A DNA stretch of 64,000 nt from Berberis thunbergii (GCA_003290165.1 QNQO01000225.1:806001-870000), one strand, 5' to 3'; positions 1 through 13,770 are shown, counted from the first letter of the stretch. Made by a program: numbers and translations. The notes: generated from the letters alone by a model not told the origin.

Positions 1-1078
1 CGGTGGGTATAGAACCCAAGACATGGGGGATAAACCACCACAACCTTAACCATCCAACCAGAATATTATGAACCCAATGTCTCTCTAATCCCAATTTTAT
101 TGCTGCTACTATTTGCTCGAAAGATGAAGATATCCTTGCTTATGCCGCTCTTTCGGTACTACCTATGCAAGACACCATTGTTTATTATTTTTCGCTTCAT
201 TGTTGGAGGTGTTGGGTGTTTGGGTGAAAATCCATGTCCTTGTTATTCCATTCCAAAACCACGTTTTGTGTGTTATAAATTTTTTAAATTGGTTTGCATG
301 ACGAGATCAAATGTTAGCAAGTCAAAGCGGAAAAATGAGTAGTTCAATCACTGAATGATCACAGAAGTAAAGTCATAGATGAACCTAAGACACGATCAAA
401 AGTATTTTGGAATTTTTTTAAGCATGTTTTGTCATTTTCATTTTGCATTCATGTACTACTTCAAACCGAGACAAAAGATAAAAGTGGTTCGTCAATCAGA
501 CTTCATATTAAGGAATATAACACCAAACAAGTATGACTAGGAATGCCAAAACAACCGTGGCAGCCACAAACCATCGGGAAATCCACAATGATTGTGGATC
601 ACATAAATGTTATTTTATGTGATATTTTGGGAAAATAGCCTATTTTGAGTTCCTCCTCCCTTGTTTTGAGATTCAAAACCTATTTTGGGAAATTGATACT
701 TTTAGTGGGAATTTTAGGGGAAATTCTTCTTAATTTTCTTGAATATCCTTTAAATTCCATAAAGGATACTAGTAAGTGGTTAAGCACTTAAGTTGGTTCT
801 TTCTTGGTGGAAAGTATACATGTGAATTTTGAAGCCTCTTGAGTGATGCAGTTGGGGAAGTCTGTGTATATTTTGTTTGACTATTGGTGAATCTTATTCG
901 CCCTTTTTTAGTTGAAAGTGATTATTGGTAGTAAAGATGTTAAGTATCCATTCGTACCATCAATTGTTCTATGTAATCTCAAAGTATATACTATTATGAG
1001 CAATTTTGACATTTAAATATAATATTATGAGCAAGTTCAATTGTTTGACTAGTTAAGACATGCTTGAACTCCTTGCAG
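1..1078. other. Non-coding flank, probably RAD54 intron
   Basis: No RAD54 coding exon is recognisable here. The exon beginning at 1079 has a good acceptor (cttgcag) and starts in phase 0, so this stretch is best read as the tail of an intron whose upstream exon lies outside the window. The DNA is AT-rich with only short chance reading frames. A transposon remnant inside it cannot be excluded. Confidence 0.5.
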
Positions 1079-4000
1079 ACACCTATCATTTGTGGAAGGA
1101 ACCCTCAGCAACTGAAGGAGAGAGAAAATTAGGTAATGAACGCTCTGCTGAACTAAGTGCCAAGGTGAACCAGGTAATTTTTCTGAGAGTTACATGTGAC
1201 TAAATTATGAAGGTGTTCCTTTGTTGTTTCCGTACCTTTATGGCCAGGCAGCTTTCTTTATATCCAACCTTTTTTATGCCAGATATAAAATAAGTAAATA
1301 AGAAACAAGAAAAAACTTTCTTTGCAATTAACATAATGAGTTTATTACTTTTCAGTTTATTCTTAGGAGGACCAATGCTCTATTATCAAATCATTTACCA
1401 CCCAAGGTATGAACCTCATCTGAGCATTCTCATCAGTGTTTGTTATTTTGTCTATGTGCTTGTGAAGTGTTATACAGAGATATCTTCTTTCTTATTTTAC
1501 ACAATCCTTATGACAACTAATCAATTTGTGGCTCTTGAAAGCAAACTCCCACTCCCCTCTAACACACAATATGTAATATGTAAACTAAAAAAGGGTGAAT
1601 TCAAATCCAAGGTTCCTTTTTTTGGCTTCATTTAGTGTCAACTTCCAGTATATTATGGACTAAAATGTTATCAATGCTAATTCTGGGTTGAGTATTACTT
1701 GCCACATTGAAAATGAAAAAAAAGAAATAACATGTATATTTGAATTTAATCCTACACACCATGTTTGCCAGGACCTGAAAATTTTACTTTTATTTTTTTC
1801 CATTATTATTTTTACCTGGGAAGGGGTAAAATAAGTTAACCCAAGATTGATTATATTGCTTTTTTCATTCATTGGAGTTCCTTTTTATTTCAATTAGGAT
1901 TTCTACTGGTAGTTTTAGTTGTGCTGTTCTTTTAACCCCATATTGTTTTTTGAAATATTTGATTGAGTCATTGAGTGTATCTTTGCAGATAGTGGAAGTT
2001 GTTTGTTGCAAGTTGACTCCTCTGCAGTCTCAACTGTATAATCATTTTATACGTTCTAAAAATGTAAGTTATGTTTCTATGTTTCTACTATTAATAATAA
2101 TAATGATATAATTATAATAATAATAAATTATAATATTTTTTCCTGACATGTGTAAATGCGACTGTTTACAAATGTGTGAATACAATTAATTGGCCCTTAT
2201 TGCTTCATCCTTTTTTGCCTTTCAGGTAAAAAAAGTAATTTCTGACGAGAAGAAACAGGCACAAATTTTGGCCTATATTACAGCTCTTAAAAAGCTGTGT
2301 AACCATCCGAAGGTACGATACTGAAGAACTGATTGTTTCATCTCTGGTTCACATGCTGACACACATGGATATGGCCCTCGGACATGTTTACTGAACTCAT
2401 ATTCTATTGGATAACCCAAACTAAAACAAAATTGTATACTTTAGCAAATAATCCATGTGTGTTTTCTTAGGTTGCTGTATTGGGCAATTATATCCAAATT
2501 TGGTCAAAACATCTTTGACTTGCACTTGCGACTGGCCAAAAGTCTGTTGGTCCGTTGAACTTAACTATCTCAATTCTCAAGTATAATCCGTGTCTTATTT
2601 TCCCAGTTTTCATGGCTTGTAAAGATCGCTTTAGTACAAATTTATGGTGACTAGCGTTGGGTGTCTTCACATGCTAAAGAAAAAAGTTTCCAAAAATTCC
2701 AAGATGGTGACGAGCATCATCTTAAAACAGAGACAATTCCAACCCCTGAGACATCTGCTGCATCAAAATTGATCATCCCTGCTTTTGTGTTGTTTTGCAT
2801 TTTTTGGAGGCATCATTTTTGCCGATTTCTTTACCTACAAAGTTCACCACTTCCTTTTTTGCACTTCAGTTTGGTTAATCAGGTGATACAAATCTTTAGG
2901 ATATTTCACTTTAAGTCCCATCATTTGCAATAGTGTTTAGGTCCTTGTTTTGCCCATGTCTGAGACTAGGTCAAGTGATAAAATATCAATAACAATGTAA
3001 AAAACAGACAATAAATAATCAGCATAAAAATCTCATAAAACGAAGGGGAAAATCATGGACAGATAGCTACTGATCACAACAATGGTAAATCACAAATGCA
3101 GTTTGAGATCCTGGATCTGAATTCTGACTGTAAACCGCTTTTAAGACCTTGTGTGTGTTGAGAAATTATTTTGCACATTGTATGTCATAAAAGGGAGAGG
3201 GTGTGTGCTGTTGAAATTGTTAAACAGCAAAAAGTTTGCTGATCTGGATTGGATATCACTTGGTCCTTTTAATTGTGGTGTGGACAATTCCCTATGCCTA
3301 ACTTCTTTATTGATGCTTTGTTTTCTTTGTTTTTTTTTCATGCCGTCATTTTCAAATTCTGTCTCGGTCCCCCAGCCAATGCTTGGTGACAACTCCACCT
3401 GAGCTATTTCTGTCATAGTTAGATGATGTCAACCGTTTTCTGCATCTTACTTCAATAAGTTGACTTCAGATGAGACTTGTTTGCAGCTCATATATGACAC
3501 AATCAAAAGTGGGAGTCCCGGGACATCAGGATTTGAAGACTGTTTGCACTTTTTCCCTCCAGAGATGTTTTCAGGAAGGTATTTTCTCTGATTTTCTTTG
3601 TTTTGCATATAAATTGTTCTAAGATTATGTTTTAGGACATGTTATCTTCTTTTCTTAGATCGGGTGCATGGACTGGAGGTGATGGGGTTTGGGTTGAACT
3701 CTCTGGAAAAATGCACGTTTTAGCTAGATTGCTGGCGAATTTGCATAGGCAAACTGATGACAGAATAGTTCTTGTTTCAAACTATACTCAGGTATGTAAC
3801 TGATGCTAGAAAAAAAATTCTATCAGTATCTCCAATGAACCTGTACCCAGTACCCACTGATAATTTACTTTACAAAAATGGTTTTACAGAATAGTTTATT
3901 TATTTATTTAGAATTTAAGGTTTATGAAAATGAACACATGATTTGTAAATAATGTTTATTGTATTAAACCAGACCCTGGACCTTTTTGGTCAATTATGCC

Positions 4001-7000
4001 GTGAAAGAAGATATCCATTTCTGAGGCTTGATGGAACCACTTCTATCAGTAAACGACAGAAATTAGTCAACCGTTTTAATGATCCTTCAAAGGTATGCTT
4101 CTATTATTTCACCTACGTAAGATGCTTATATGCTCTCTTATTTAAATGTTAAATGATAAGGTTATCTTAAAACACACATGGCAGGATGAGTTCGTCTTTC
4201 TCCTAAGCAGCAAAGCTGGTGGTTGTGGGCTTAACTTAATAGGTGGAAATCGCCTTGTCCTGTTTGATCCTGACTGGAACCCAGCCAATGACAAACAAGT
4301 GCGTGCTTTTTTTGTATATGCATGTACATTTATCCAAAAAAGAATCAGGCCATAATATTCATGTTTACAATATATAGGCTGCTGCAAGAGTTTGGAGAGA
4401 CGGGCAAAAGAAGAGAGTATACATCTACAGGTTCTTGAGTACCGGAACCATTGAAGAAAAGGTTTACCATTGTTATGCAGTACAGATGCTGTTGATCTGC
4501 AGTTTAACTGCTATTTGTTTTCTATGCATTATTGTAAATAAAATTGCATGACTAAATTTAGTTTCTGAGAAGCAATTTTGTTGATTATCGTTGTAATCTG
4601 TTGCAGGTATACCAACGTCAGATGTCAAAGGAAGGACTTCAGAAAGTCATTCAGCAAGAGCAAACAGAAAATCTCAAGGGACAGGTCTTTGTCCCAACTT
4701 CCACTCTTGTACAATATTTTATGTTTGCTCCCTGAACACAAGGAAGTTGAACAGTTATTTTTACAGGGGAATCTTCTTTCAACAGAAGACCTTCGTGATC
4801 TTTTCACCTTTCATGAGAATGCCAGGTAATGTAAAAAATAACCATTTTAAAATTAAATCTGATCTAGGCATTCCTTGTAGTATTTCTGTTTCTCATGCTT
4901 TGTGTACTTTCATATAATTTCAAGTCATTTGTGTTTTTATTCATCAGTTTGTGAAAATGACAGGCATCCTTGAATTCACAGGGATCACTTAAATGTGAAG
5001 CAAAACCAATTCATTGTAGTCATTTATGTCAACTCAAGTAGGTTGGAAGGGTATCACGTTTAAGATCAATGGAAAATAGTTTTTCTTCAATGGAATAAAA
5101 TAATGACAAAGCACAATCTCTTTAGACAACTTAAACAGCTAGTAGTCACATTCTACAGAATAAATATTGGTTGAATAATAAGAGTTGTTGAGAATTGTCT
5201 CAGTTTCAAGTTTTACGGATCACATAGAGCCATCCTTTAGACACACCTAGAATCACGTTTCAGACAATTCAAACGTTTACATTGCTGCACACTGAGAGTT
5301 TGAGAACCTTTTAATTATCCGAAGGACAGTTTTGAGTTTTTCATATTTTAGTGATTTTGGGCATTTGTTTCTCGTGTGTATTTTGCATGAACAGTCAGTT
5401 TCTTTTTTTTGGAGGCTTTTTAGGAATGTAAAAGAAAAAGATTTTGGGAGTTTTCAATCAGTTTTAGTTCTTACCTTCTATGTGGGGAGGTAGCTCTAAA
5501 GGTTTTGATTGTAGTGTTTAGCGTATTCTGCATTGCTTGATTGCTGTATGTCAATCTGTTTGGTATAAGTGTATAACAACTCGTGGTTTTGATCTATTGG
5601 TTCTACGTTTGTTGGGGGTCCAAAGCAGAATCCCTACCTTGCAGCGATATTATCTACTGCCTAACCACCAAATCCGGCCGCATCTGGGGCCTCAAGTGTG
5701 GAGTTCTATCTTAAAAGGCCTCGGTGCAACTTGAGGGGACTCCCACTTGATATTCAAGTCTTGGAGTAGCTTCCTCTTCAATGTGGGAATAATGGTTGCG
5801 ACAATTCCCAAACCATCTCCACCTGGGACCAAAGCTCAGTAGTCTTCACCCATCTATTGTTGTCGTCTTACGCTCTACCGTTTGTTGCAATCTCTAGGAT
5901 AACCATATTGAGATACTCGTAACAACATGCTCCACCTTAAGGATCAACATCTCAATTGGACTTCACATCTCGAATATTGAACGCCTCAACGATCACCGGA
6001 TTGTAAGGATCTACGTTATTGCAACCATGGACTCTGGTACCGCTTGTTTTGGGCTAAAGCAAAGCCCCCACCTTGCACCGATATTGTCCCAATGTAACCA
6101 CCCAACCATGCCTGATCTTAGGCCTTGGGCGTGAGGTTTTTATCTTAATAGGTCTCGGTGTAGCACAGGGGGATCTCCCACTTGATATCCAAGTCTTGGA
6201 GTAGCTTCCTCTTCAATGTGAGGCTAATGGGTTTGGGACATTTCCCAACACCTCTGTGCTTTGGTAGATTATTTGGGTGGATAATCTAGACAACTGTTCC
6301 CTTAAGGTAAGCTTTATAACGGGGAATTTCTGTTTTGATTTATTTTCAAGGAAAGAATGCCTTGTTATTTTAGAGAACCATGGCTTCCAAATGAGGATTT
6401 GTTTTTATTATGTGACTGTGGACAGTGGACTTTCTATGCTTTTGAACAACATGGATTGAGTAAGTTCTAACCACCAAAAGAACAAAGGACATGTAACAAC
6501 CTTAAAGAATAACACAAAGGTAACTGTAGCTTGCCATATTTTAGGGAGATAAATGAAGAATTTTACTCAATATGATATTTTCACAAGAAGATGTGAAACA
6601 AGAAACCTTGCAAGAAATAATTCTAGCACAATTTCATGTTTCCTGAAGCTAATGGAAACCCAATACAAATTTCAAATAAACAAGTAATAAGAAGGAAGCA
6701 ATCTCGGCTGAAGGCACATAAATTTACATTGATTGTTTGCTACTGAACAGACGATGTCCATCTGTGGTGCTTAAGAGGTTCCACAAAGAATAAACACTGA
6801 ACAATTGTAGCTAATTTAGAAAAAATAACAGCAAAAGGAAATACTGAGATATGTAGCTCAAAAAGGAGCTACTTGGTTTAATAGGAAAATAACCATATTG
6901 AGCCCATTTATTTTGTGGCGCTGCCCTTGTTTTCTAACGATGCCAACCTGTGTGGCTGGGATGTATGAATCTCTCATAATCATGTATAAACTTGATGTCT

Positions 7001-8944
7001 TCTATAGGTCAGAAATTCATGAGAAGATGAACTGTACTCGTTGTTCAACATCTTTGTCAGAAGCCACAGATCATGAGAGTACAAGGGACATTGGAGATGG
7101 ATCCATTGAAGGTTGTCAAGATGATCAAGATGACATAGGTGGATTTGCAGCACAATGTGGTGGCCTGCAAAAATTAAAAAGCTCAGAGAAACAAGTAGAC
7201 TACTTTTCAACTATGATACATCTTTGTTTCTGATTTCTGTTTAAACCTCAATATGATTACTATCTTTTTTGAGACACTTTTTTTTCTTCAGCTGGGAGCT
7301 CCTCTAGAAGAGGATCTTGGGAGTTGGGGACATCATTACTTCTCATCATCAGTACCTGATGCAATTTTTCAAGCTTCAGCTAGTGACGAGGTGGGGTCTG
7401 ACTTAAGTTACTACACTTCATCCGGTCATTCAAATAAGAAAAGATAATTTGCTTTGCCTTGTTGCTAGGTATTTAATCATAGTGCGCTAAATATTATAGG
7501 ATTCAAGAGCTGCGTATTGTAGCTGCTAAATGTGCTTTGCCCTAACCTAAAAAGAATCTTGTTTTCCACTAATGTAACCTAAAAATAATTCATTATATTG
7601 TGAACATACTTAACACCTCTAAATGAGGAGAGCACCAAAAGCATGGAAAGTGACTATAGGAGCTTGTTTGGAGGGGATTACTTTCTTTTAGCTGTAGAGG
7701 CCGGAGGGGAATCCCGTTGACTAAAGTTTTGTACTAGTTTATGTTGAAGCTCAATTTGCATCATTATTGTTGTTGTTGTTTCGGGTGACTTCAGTGTGGA
7801 GTTCTCCCATCAAAGTGAGAATGTCCAATATTTATCTATCTTGAGAAGGGATTTGAAATTCCTGAATTGGCTATTTCTGCTACATTCAATCTATATGGAG
7901 AGGTAATCCTCAGGAAAACAATAATAATCATACCGAATGTAAGAATTTTAGAACTTCATTGGATTACATTGTTACGAATGGTCAAAGATTTAACTACATT
8001 TGCTTAGGTTTTTTTTTTAAATGCATATCCAACCAAGAGTCAATAACTCATGATTTTGTGTCAGCTTTAAACCCGTCATATACAGGCAAACCCTTATTGC
8101 TCCCCAATTGTAGAGTGTTGGGCTGTCTTGGCTTATCAAACTGTTGTTTTTGGTTTATGTCCTGCTGTTCAAGTCAAAACATTACATTTTGTCCATTTGA
8201 TAAAGCTTCAGTGTTGCTATTTGTGTATGTGCTATTTGTTGCTATCACCCACTGCAGTTGCCTGACCACCCCTTATGAACTTGGCATGTATCGTGAAGCT
8301 GAGTGCATAGCTAGCATTGCATTTAGCTTTGACGATCACAAGCTGACCTCTAGTTTCATCTTTAACAGATTTCACCATGACTGTATGATGTTTATAATGT
8401 ATTTACTAATATGGTTACTGTACCAATTGTCTGCCACACCTAATGTTCAAATTTTATGATGATGCTGCAGGTCACATTTGTCTTCACCAACCAAGTTGAC
8501 GGGAAACTTGTCCCAGTCGAATCAGCCAAAAGTACAAAGCCCCAGGAAGTTGAAGAACATGCTAACCAATCCAGTTTAAAGGTTAAATCTCAGTACCAAA
8601 AACCCTTTTCAAGTCCACAAACACTAACACCTTTGATCTCTTCAAATAAAATTTCTACCAAAATCATGTTACCTGCCTCATCCAAACCTTTGCAGAATAG
8701 TTCTCCAAAATTCTCTTCAAATAAAGTATCTACTGAAATCATGTCGCCTGCCCCATCCCGACCTTTACCGAAGGTTTCTCCAAAATTGCCTTTACCAAAG
8801 GTTTCTCCAAAATTATCAAGAGCGTCTCTCGAAAGCACACTACATGTGCCAAAAAAGCCCAGAACTACTGGCAATAGTAATTTACCCATCAACAGGTCAT
8901 TTGTGGATAATATTGAACCTGATGATGATGATTTTATGGAATAA
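1079..8944 (+). CDS. RAD54: RAD54-type Swi2/Snf2 DNA repair ATPase, 3' part
   Basis: C-terminal half of RAD54, the Snf2-family translocase that works with RAD51 in homologous recombination in the nucleus (Arabidopsis RAD54/CHR25). I place exons at 1079-1173, 1356-1406, 1989-2063, 2226-2312, 3487-3578, 3659-3791, 3973-4092, 4185-4298, 4378-4461, 4607-4684, 4767-4825, 7008-7194, 7292-7390 and 8471-8944. All have GT-AG borders and matching phases. Helicase motif IV ([13 protein letters not shown]), motif V ([14 protein letters not shown], then FDPDWNPA) and motif VI ([13 protein letters not shown]) are intact. The tail has RAD54-type [23 protein letters not shown] and [15 protein letters not shown], then an acidic end DDDDFME. 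ATPase motifs I-III and the N-terminus lie upstream of the window. The first exon changes frame after PIICGR near 1098, where one G of an expected GGG is missing. This could be an assembly indel or a broken allele. Confidence 0.93.
5610..6250 (-). mobile_element. TRIM-like retroelement in RAD54 intron
   Basis: Two direct repeats of about 205 bp (5610-5813 and 6045-6250) share blocks such as CAAGTCTTGGAGTAGCTTCC and CTTCAATGTG. The right copy, read on the - strand, begins TGTTGGGAAATG and ends CCCAAAACA, which is TG...CA as in LTRs. Just inside it on the - strand is GGTACCAGAGTCC, resembling a tRNA-Met primer-binding site. There is no coding capacity, so this is a terminal-repeat retrotransposon in miniature inserted in reverse in the 2.2-kb intron 4826-7007. 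I found no clear 5-bp target duplication. Confidence 0.6.
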
Positions 8945-11900
8945 ATTTTATTGCAATTAAAATTGCCTTCATTTTCGTTTGTGGTCAACTGGCCGCCTGT
9001 CTAATGTCCACTTTTAAAAAAATCTTGGCAATTACATTTCAGTCAGTGTGTGTCATTTTGTGACGTCTACAGTGTTCACTATATTGGTGAGTAGGACCTT
9101 AAGAATCCAGTCACCACGAGGTCAAGGATCTGACCATCGATAATTTTGGAAAACCTCCCTCATTTTCACGCTTTATGCTGGTGAATTGTTACTGCAGTGT
9201 TCTAAAAAAAGTATCTGCCCAATCCATAAATTTTCTATGGATTCACTGGTTTCAAGCACCCTAGTCAGATCTGATCAATGCGATTCATAACTTCAGCCAA
9301 AAGGTACCCTGCCCTATGTTTACAGTGACCACATTTGATCTCTTGCCAGGAAAATTTTGGTAGAATCATCTCCCCTGACTAAACTTTATCAAATCACCGG
9401 CATTATGTTTACATCTTTTTGTTATCTTAAGATGAACTTTAAAAAATTTCTCCACAGTTTTGTTTATGATAAAGCTTCCCCCATCAATAACCCACCATTA
9501 GAAGACTCAGATCTAAACCACATTTTGTATTGCCAATTGAATATTACTTCACTTACTGAACCTAATACCTTGATTATTCCTTCTAGTGTTCAGCATATGT
9601 CAATATTCTTCTTTTGGTTCATTCTATACAGATGGAATATCTGAAAACACATTTGTTACACTCACAAAACAGAGCACCAAACATGTCTGCCAACTTGGTT
9701 GAAATCAAAGACAAACATATTTTGTCATCGTTATCGACTTTCAGACATGAACTGATTTATGTTTATCCAAGACATTAAACATGATTAGAGGTTTATGATT
9801 ATGAGAATTTTTGTAGCTCATGAACACCCCACCCCTGACTATCATTCTACTACATTTGGAGTGTGTAAGAATCAATTGGAAACCTACACAAAAGCTTTCC
9901 AGCAGTAGTCCGTGTGCTATTCTGGATGACCATCTGATAATTATCGAAGTATTATTATGAAGATATTCAGGTGTTTTTTTTTTTTCACCTAATTTTTGGG
10001 TAAAATCATGTATAAGCCACTCTGGTGCTCCCCAACTTGTGCATAGTAAACATTATCTTAGTGAAAGTTTGAGTGCATTACATGCAAACCATCTCTAATC
10101 AATTGCTGAGTCCACTTTTTAGTCCGTTAAAAAATATAAATCAAATGCAGATTTATTTGTTGTCTAAGCAAATGCCTTTTGCTTTGCTCTTTGTTTTAGC
10201 ACCAATAGAAAGAGACACTTTGAATGACCAAATGAATACATAATGATATGAGCAAATGAACAATGGTTGATTGATGATTGAGGCCAAATTAAGGCGAATT
10301 TAGTATCCACTTAAAGAAAGAGTGTTCATGAATTTCTGATCTATCCTTGAAAAATGAGCCTTAAACACAATAAATTAAGCTCAATCAAGTCCTTAATAAA
10401 ACCCTATATCCAAGTTTTGCTAACAAGGGAGGAGACCAAGAGGGACACATCACCCTTAGAACAGGCCTTCAACCACTATCTTCTTCTCTCTTTGTTTGAC
10501 TGGTCCATGAAAGCTCTTCTTCCACCAGTAAAAGACATGAGAATGGGCCATTTGTCACCATCCCATTTGGCCACTCACATCAATCCCACTATAAAAGGGT
10601 AATATACCATGTGAGTGCCAACTATACACATTTTGATCCATAAGCTAGAAATTTTTTTCCTTCTCATGTTAGTCAATCTTAGGTCCAAATTAACTGGGAG
10701 ATTTTGTCTTTACTCTTGAATTGACAATAACCCTAAATACGACAATAACTTTGAAAATGATTCGAAATTGGCTGTATTAAGGTGTAATCTCCTATCAAAT
10801 ATGAGAAAAGAAAATCTACCCCCCCCCCCCCCCCAAAAAAAAGGAGCTATATGGTTGCTTTTTTTAACTTCTCCCACGTCAAATGTCATCTTCAAAGTTC
10901 AAAAATTGAACTTGTGATTTCATCCGTCACAAATCAACCATTAAACTAGTACCCGTTCAAATTTGTACATCCAAATTTGCAGCAGATGCCAAAATATGAG
11001 AGCTTGACCAGCTTTGGAAGTTTAGAGAAGAAGACTTCCACATGTCCAATCAACCAATTAACTAGAAGAGAAACTTTTGATGGCTTTAGTAAAATAATAA
11101 AAAGTTGATAGTATTTAGAGTAATAAATCTTAATCACGTGGTTGCATGGATCCGTCGGCATCACCAGAGCCACCATCAGCTCATCTCATCACCACCTACA
11201 CTCGTCCATACCAATCAGGCACGGATCTACTAGGGGTCAAGTGGGGGCAAGTGCCCCTAGTGACTTTTAAATAATTTTTCGTTATTAGCGATTTGCAGAC
11301 AACCCGATGTGGGTGGCGTCATTCTGTTCCACCCCTTTTTCTCTTTCTCCCCCATTTTTCTCTTCCTCCATTCTTTGTGACGTCGACGATTCTGTTCCAC
11401 TCCTTTTTTTCTACCCCCTCTATCTATTTACTACGAGACTGACAATCACTCCGCCTCCTCATATTTATCTCCATATTTTTCTGCTTTATTTATTTTCCTT
11501 TTCCACCATTGCTATTAGCAATCTCAACATCTCTTGTATACTTTAGGAAATAAAATAGTTCTTTTTTAGTATTTTCTCGAGATGAGTTTATATATCGAGA
11601 TCTAGTTTTTTATTTTATTCTTATGATTTTTCTGGAGATACATGAAAATTTTGACTCATTAATTTTTCTCAAAATACAGGCTTTTATCTCGAGATTCATC
11701 CATAAATTATTGTTTGAAGACATCTTGGTAATCAACGTGAGCCTTTTGATAGTCAACACACGTTGATTGCTAATCTTGAGGAAGGCTGTAACAATGATTA
11801 ATGTCAAGGTAACTTTTAATTAGTTATTTTTTATAGGGCACAAATCGCAAATAACAAAAAAAATTATAAACATATCATTTACATTTGAAATTAATTTTTG

Positions 11901-12462
11901 CCATTTAATCTTATATACCAATTTGAATCGGCCTCTATAAATTTATCTTTTGCCGTTTTACAAAATAGCTTGTTGGATCTATTTTCTTCTCCCATAAATT
12001 AAATGGAGTTTTGTTTAAAAAATAGTATTTTATATAGTTATTTATGTATTATTTAAATTAAAAAAAATTACTAAATAATTAATTATTATATTATTATTAA
12101 TTAACTATGATTCGTTCGTCCCCCTTCAACAAAAATTCGCTGCTTTTATATCTTTGATTTGCTTTGCTTTTCAAGCCACCAATAGCAATTGTTCTAAACT
12201 CACCCTCTCCCATTCCCTAAGCTCATATGGATTTTGTTCATCATGGATAAGATTCAACAAGATGGTGATTTCTTATTTGTGAATCTCAAAAAGATCTCCA
12301 ACTTCTAATTGGCAAACTCATTACATGTCTCAAATAATAAGTGGTGTGTAAACAGAGAAATAGATGTAAACAAATATGTATATATATACATGCATGAGCA
12401 TGAACATGAACATAAAAACAAACATACATGTACTTAGACACTGAACCTTATCTTCATCAACT
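8945..12462. other. Intergenic region with transposon fragments
   Basis: No convincing gene. RAD54 3' UTR presumably occupies the first few hundred bases. A run of C residues followed by A residues lies at about 10818-10842. At 11217 a sequence starting CAGGCACGGATC, followed by a short inverted GGGGGCAAGTGCCCC, looks like the end of a hAT-type element of the same kind as the one starting at 38738. Its other end was not found. AT-rich DNA with short chance frames fills the rest up to the MULE target duplication. Confidence 0.45.
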
Positions 12463-12471
12463 AAGCTAGAT

Positions 12472-12775
12472 CAATAATTCTAGCTGGCCTGGGAGGTGCG
12501 CCTGGGTGGCTGCCTGGACACCCCCTGGCACGCGTTCGGGAGCCTCCCAAGCACGAGCCAAAAATTTCGCTAAGCCAAAATTTGGGCGGGATTCATCGGA
12601 GCCAAAATTTTTGGGGGAAACTCAACGCATAGAAGAAGAATCGATTATCTCTTGGCGAAACTCGAAACTGTTGGGGGAAATTCTGGGCGAATCGAAACTG
12701 TGGACAATTTGTGTGAAACCGAACTCTAGCTGCGAATCGAGTAAAACAGAGAGAGTAGAAGAAGAAGAAGAAGAA

Positions 12776-12807
<32 letters not shown>

Positions 12808-13014
12808 AGAGGAAGAAGAAATAGAACAAATTGTTGAAGCAACTGGAATCACACGGAGGAAACCCGCGAAAGGTAAGTCCGAAACTTGAAATTTCTTGAT
12901 TTCTTCTTGATTTCTTCTAGATCTAGGGTTTGTAGATCTAGGGTTCCTAACGATTTTTTTTTTTTTTTTTTTTGTTTTTTTGTATGTGAGAACTAATAGA
13001 AGAGAAGAACTTGT
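12472..13014 (+). repeat. Left TIR of the MULE with inward promoter/splice donor
   Basis: This is the reverse complement of the right end. In order it has a GC-rich outer part (GGCCTGGGAGGTGCGCCTGG), repeated CGAAACT/GGGGGAAA blocks, a GAA microsatellite at about 12760-12820, and the segment TTGTTGAAGCAACTGGAATC. A splice donor lies in GCGAAAGGTAAGTCC near 12872, followed by telo-box-like CTAGGGTTTGTAGATCTAGG. A reading frame runs across it (12506-12889) but has no ATG and encodes mainly a Glu run, so I do not call it a gene. By analogy with the right TIR it should supply a 5' UTR exon to transcripts running into the cargo. Confidence 0.85.
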
Positions 13015-13300
13015 TGAAGCAACTGGAATCAGCGACCCAAACGGAGGAAACCCGCGAAAGGTAACTCCCAAACTTGAAATGTCTTGATTTCTTCTAGATC
13101 TAGGGTTTGTAGATCTAGGGTTCCTGACGGTTTTTTTTTTCTTTTTCTTTTTTTGTATGTGAGTTTTTCTTGATTTCTTTTTGTTTTGTATGTGAGTTTT
13201 TTTGTTTTCTTGAGTTTTTTTTGTTTTGTTTTGTTTGGTTTGTAGATCTAGGGTTCTTGATTTCTTCTTTTTGTTTTGTATGTGTGTTTTTTCTGCAAAC
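13006..13300 (+). repeat. Second, diverged copy of the inner TIR segment
   Basis: CTTGTTGAAGCAACTGGAAT, the GGAGGAAACCCGCGAAAGGTAA donor context and the CTAGGGTTTGTAGATCTAGG block are repeated directly after the left TIR. A third, shorter stretch of GTAGATCTAGGGTTCTTGATT lies near 13240. This partial tandem duplication exists only on the left side, so it arose after or apart from TIR formation. It provides a second potential splice donor near 13062. Confidence 0.7.
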
Positions 13301-13632
13301 ACCATGTATCTGTGACTTCTACAAAATTTGAAATTTATTTTGAAGAACTTCTGTGTGTTTTATTCCAAATATTTATTTGATACTGCTTTGAATCCATAAC
13401 TACTGAGAGATCACATTCAACTTACGAAGGTTTAGGGAAAACAATTTCAAGACACTTCAATAGTCCTAACTGTCTAATGGGAATAGTTTATAAAATTTTG
13501 AGTGAGGGATTAAAATTATTGGTAGATGTGATCATTTTTATTTCAATTTCCAATTTGTTAGGAAAGCATTTATTGTGATCAGCGTTTGAAGCTTGATTTC
13601 GTATTGTTTAACCAATTTGTTAGAAAATTATT

Positions 13633-13770
13633 GGGAGCCGTTCACCTCATTCGGGATGTGCGAGTAAAAAGTCGACGCACGCACCTCGAGTGAGGTGAAC
13701 GGCTCCCACCCCGGCACCTCACTTCCCTCGCTCGTTTCCTCGGTCATTTCCTCGACACTTAGAATTTTGC
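13633..13770. mobile_element. Truncated foldback MITE inside the MULE
   Basis: GGGAGCCGTTCACCTCA and the later TGAGGTGAACGGCTCCC form an inverted pair. The right arm then continues through CCCTCGCTCGTTTCCTC to the family terminus CCTCGACACTTAGAATTTTGC. The matching outer left arm and a 9-bp duplication are missing. This is the same family as the elements at 37667, 38353, 41363, 42047, 42684 and 55058. Confidence 0.7.

Noticed and set aside
7959..8459. 166-codon frame upstream of the last RAD54 exon
   Set aside because: It lies wholly in the intron 7391-8470, has no recognisable domain and a random-looking composition.
10354..10602. 82-codon frame in the intergenic region before the MULE
   Set aside because: No recognisable domain, no splice or promoter context, and AT-rich chance composition.
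12506..12889. Long acidic reading frame in the left TIR, and Ser-rich frames on the opposite strand (12622-13305)
   Set aside because: No ATG start. The sequence is a GAA/TTC microsatellite and poly-T read as protein, and the right TIR copy does not keep the frame.
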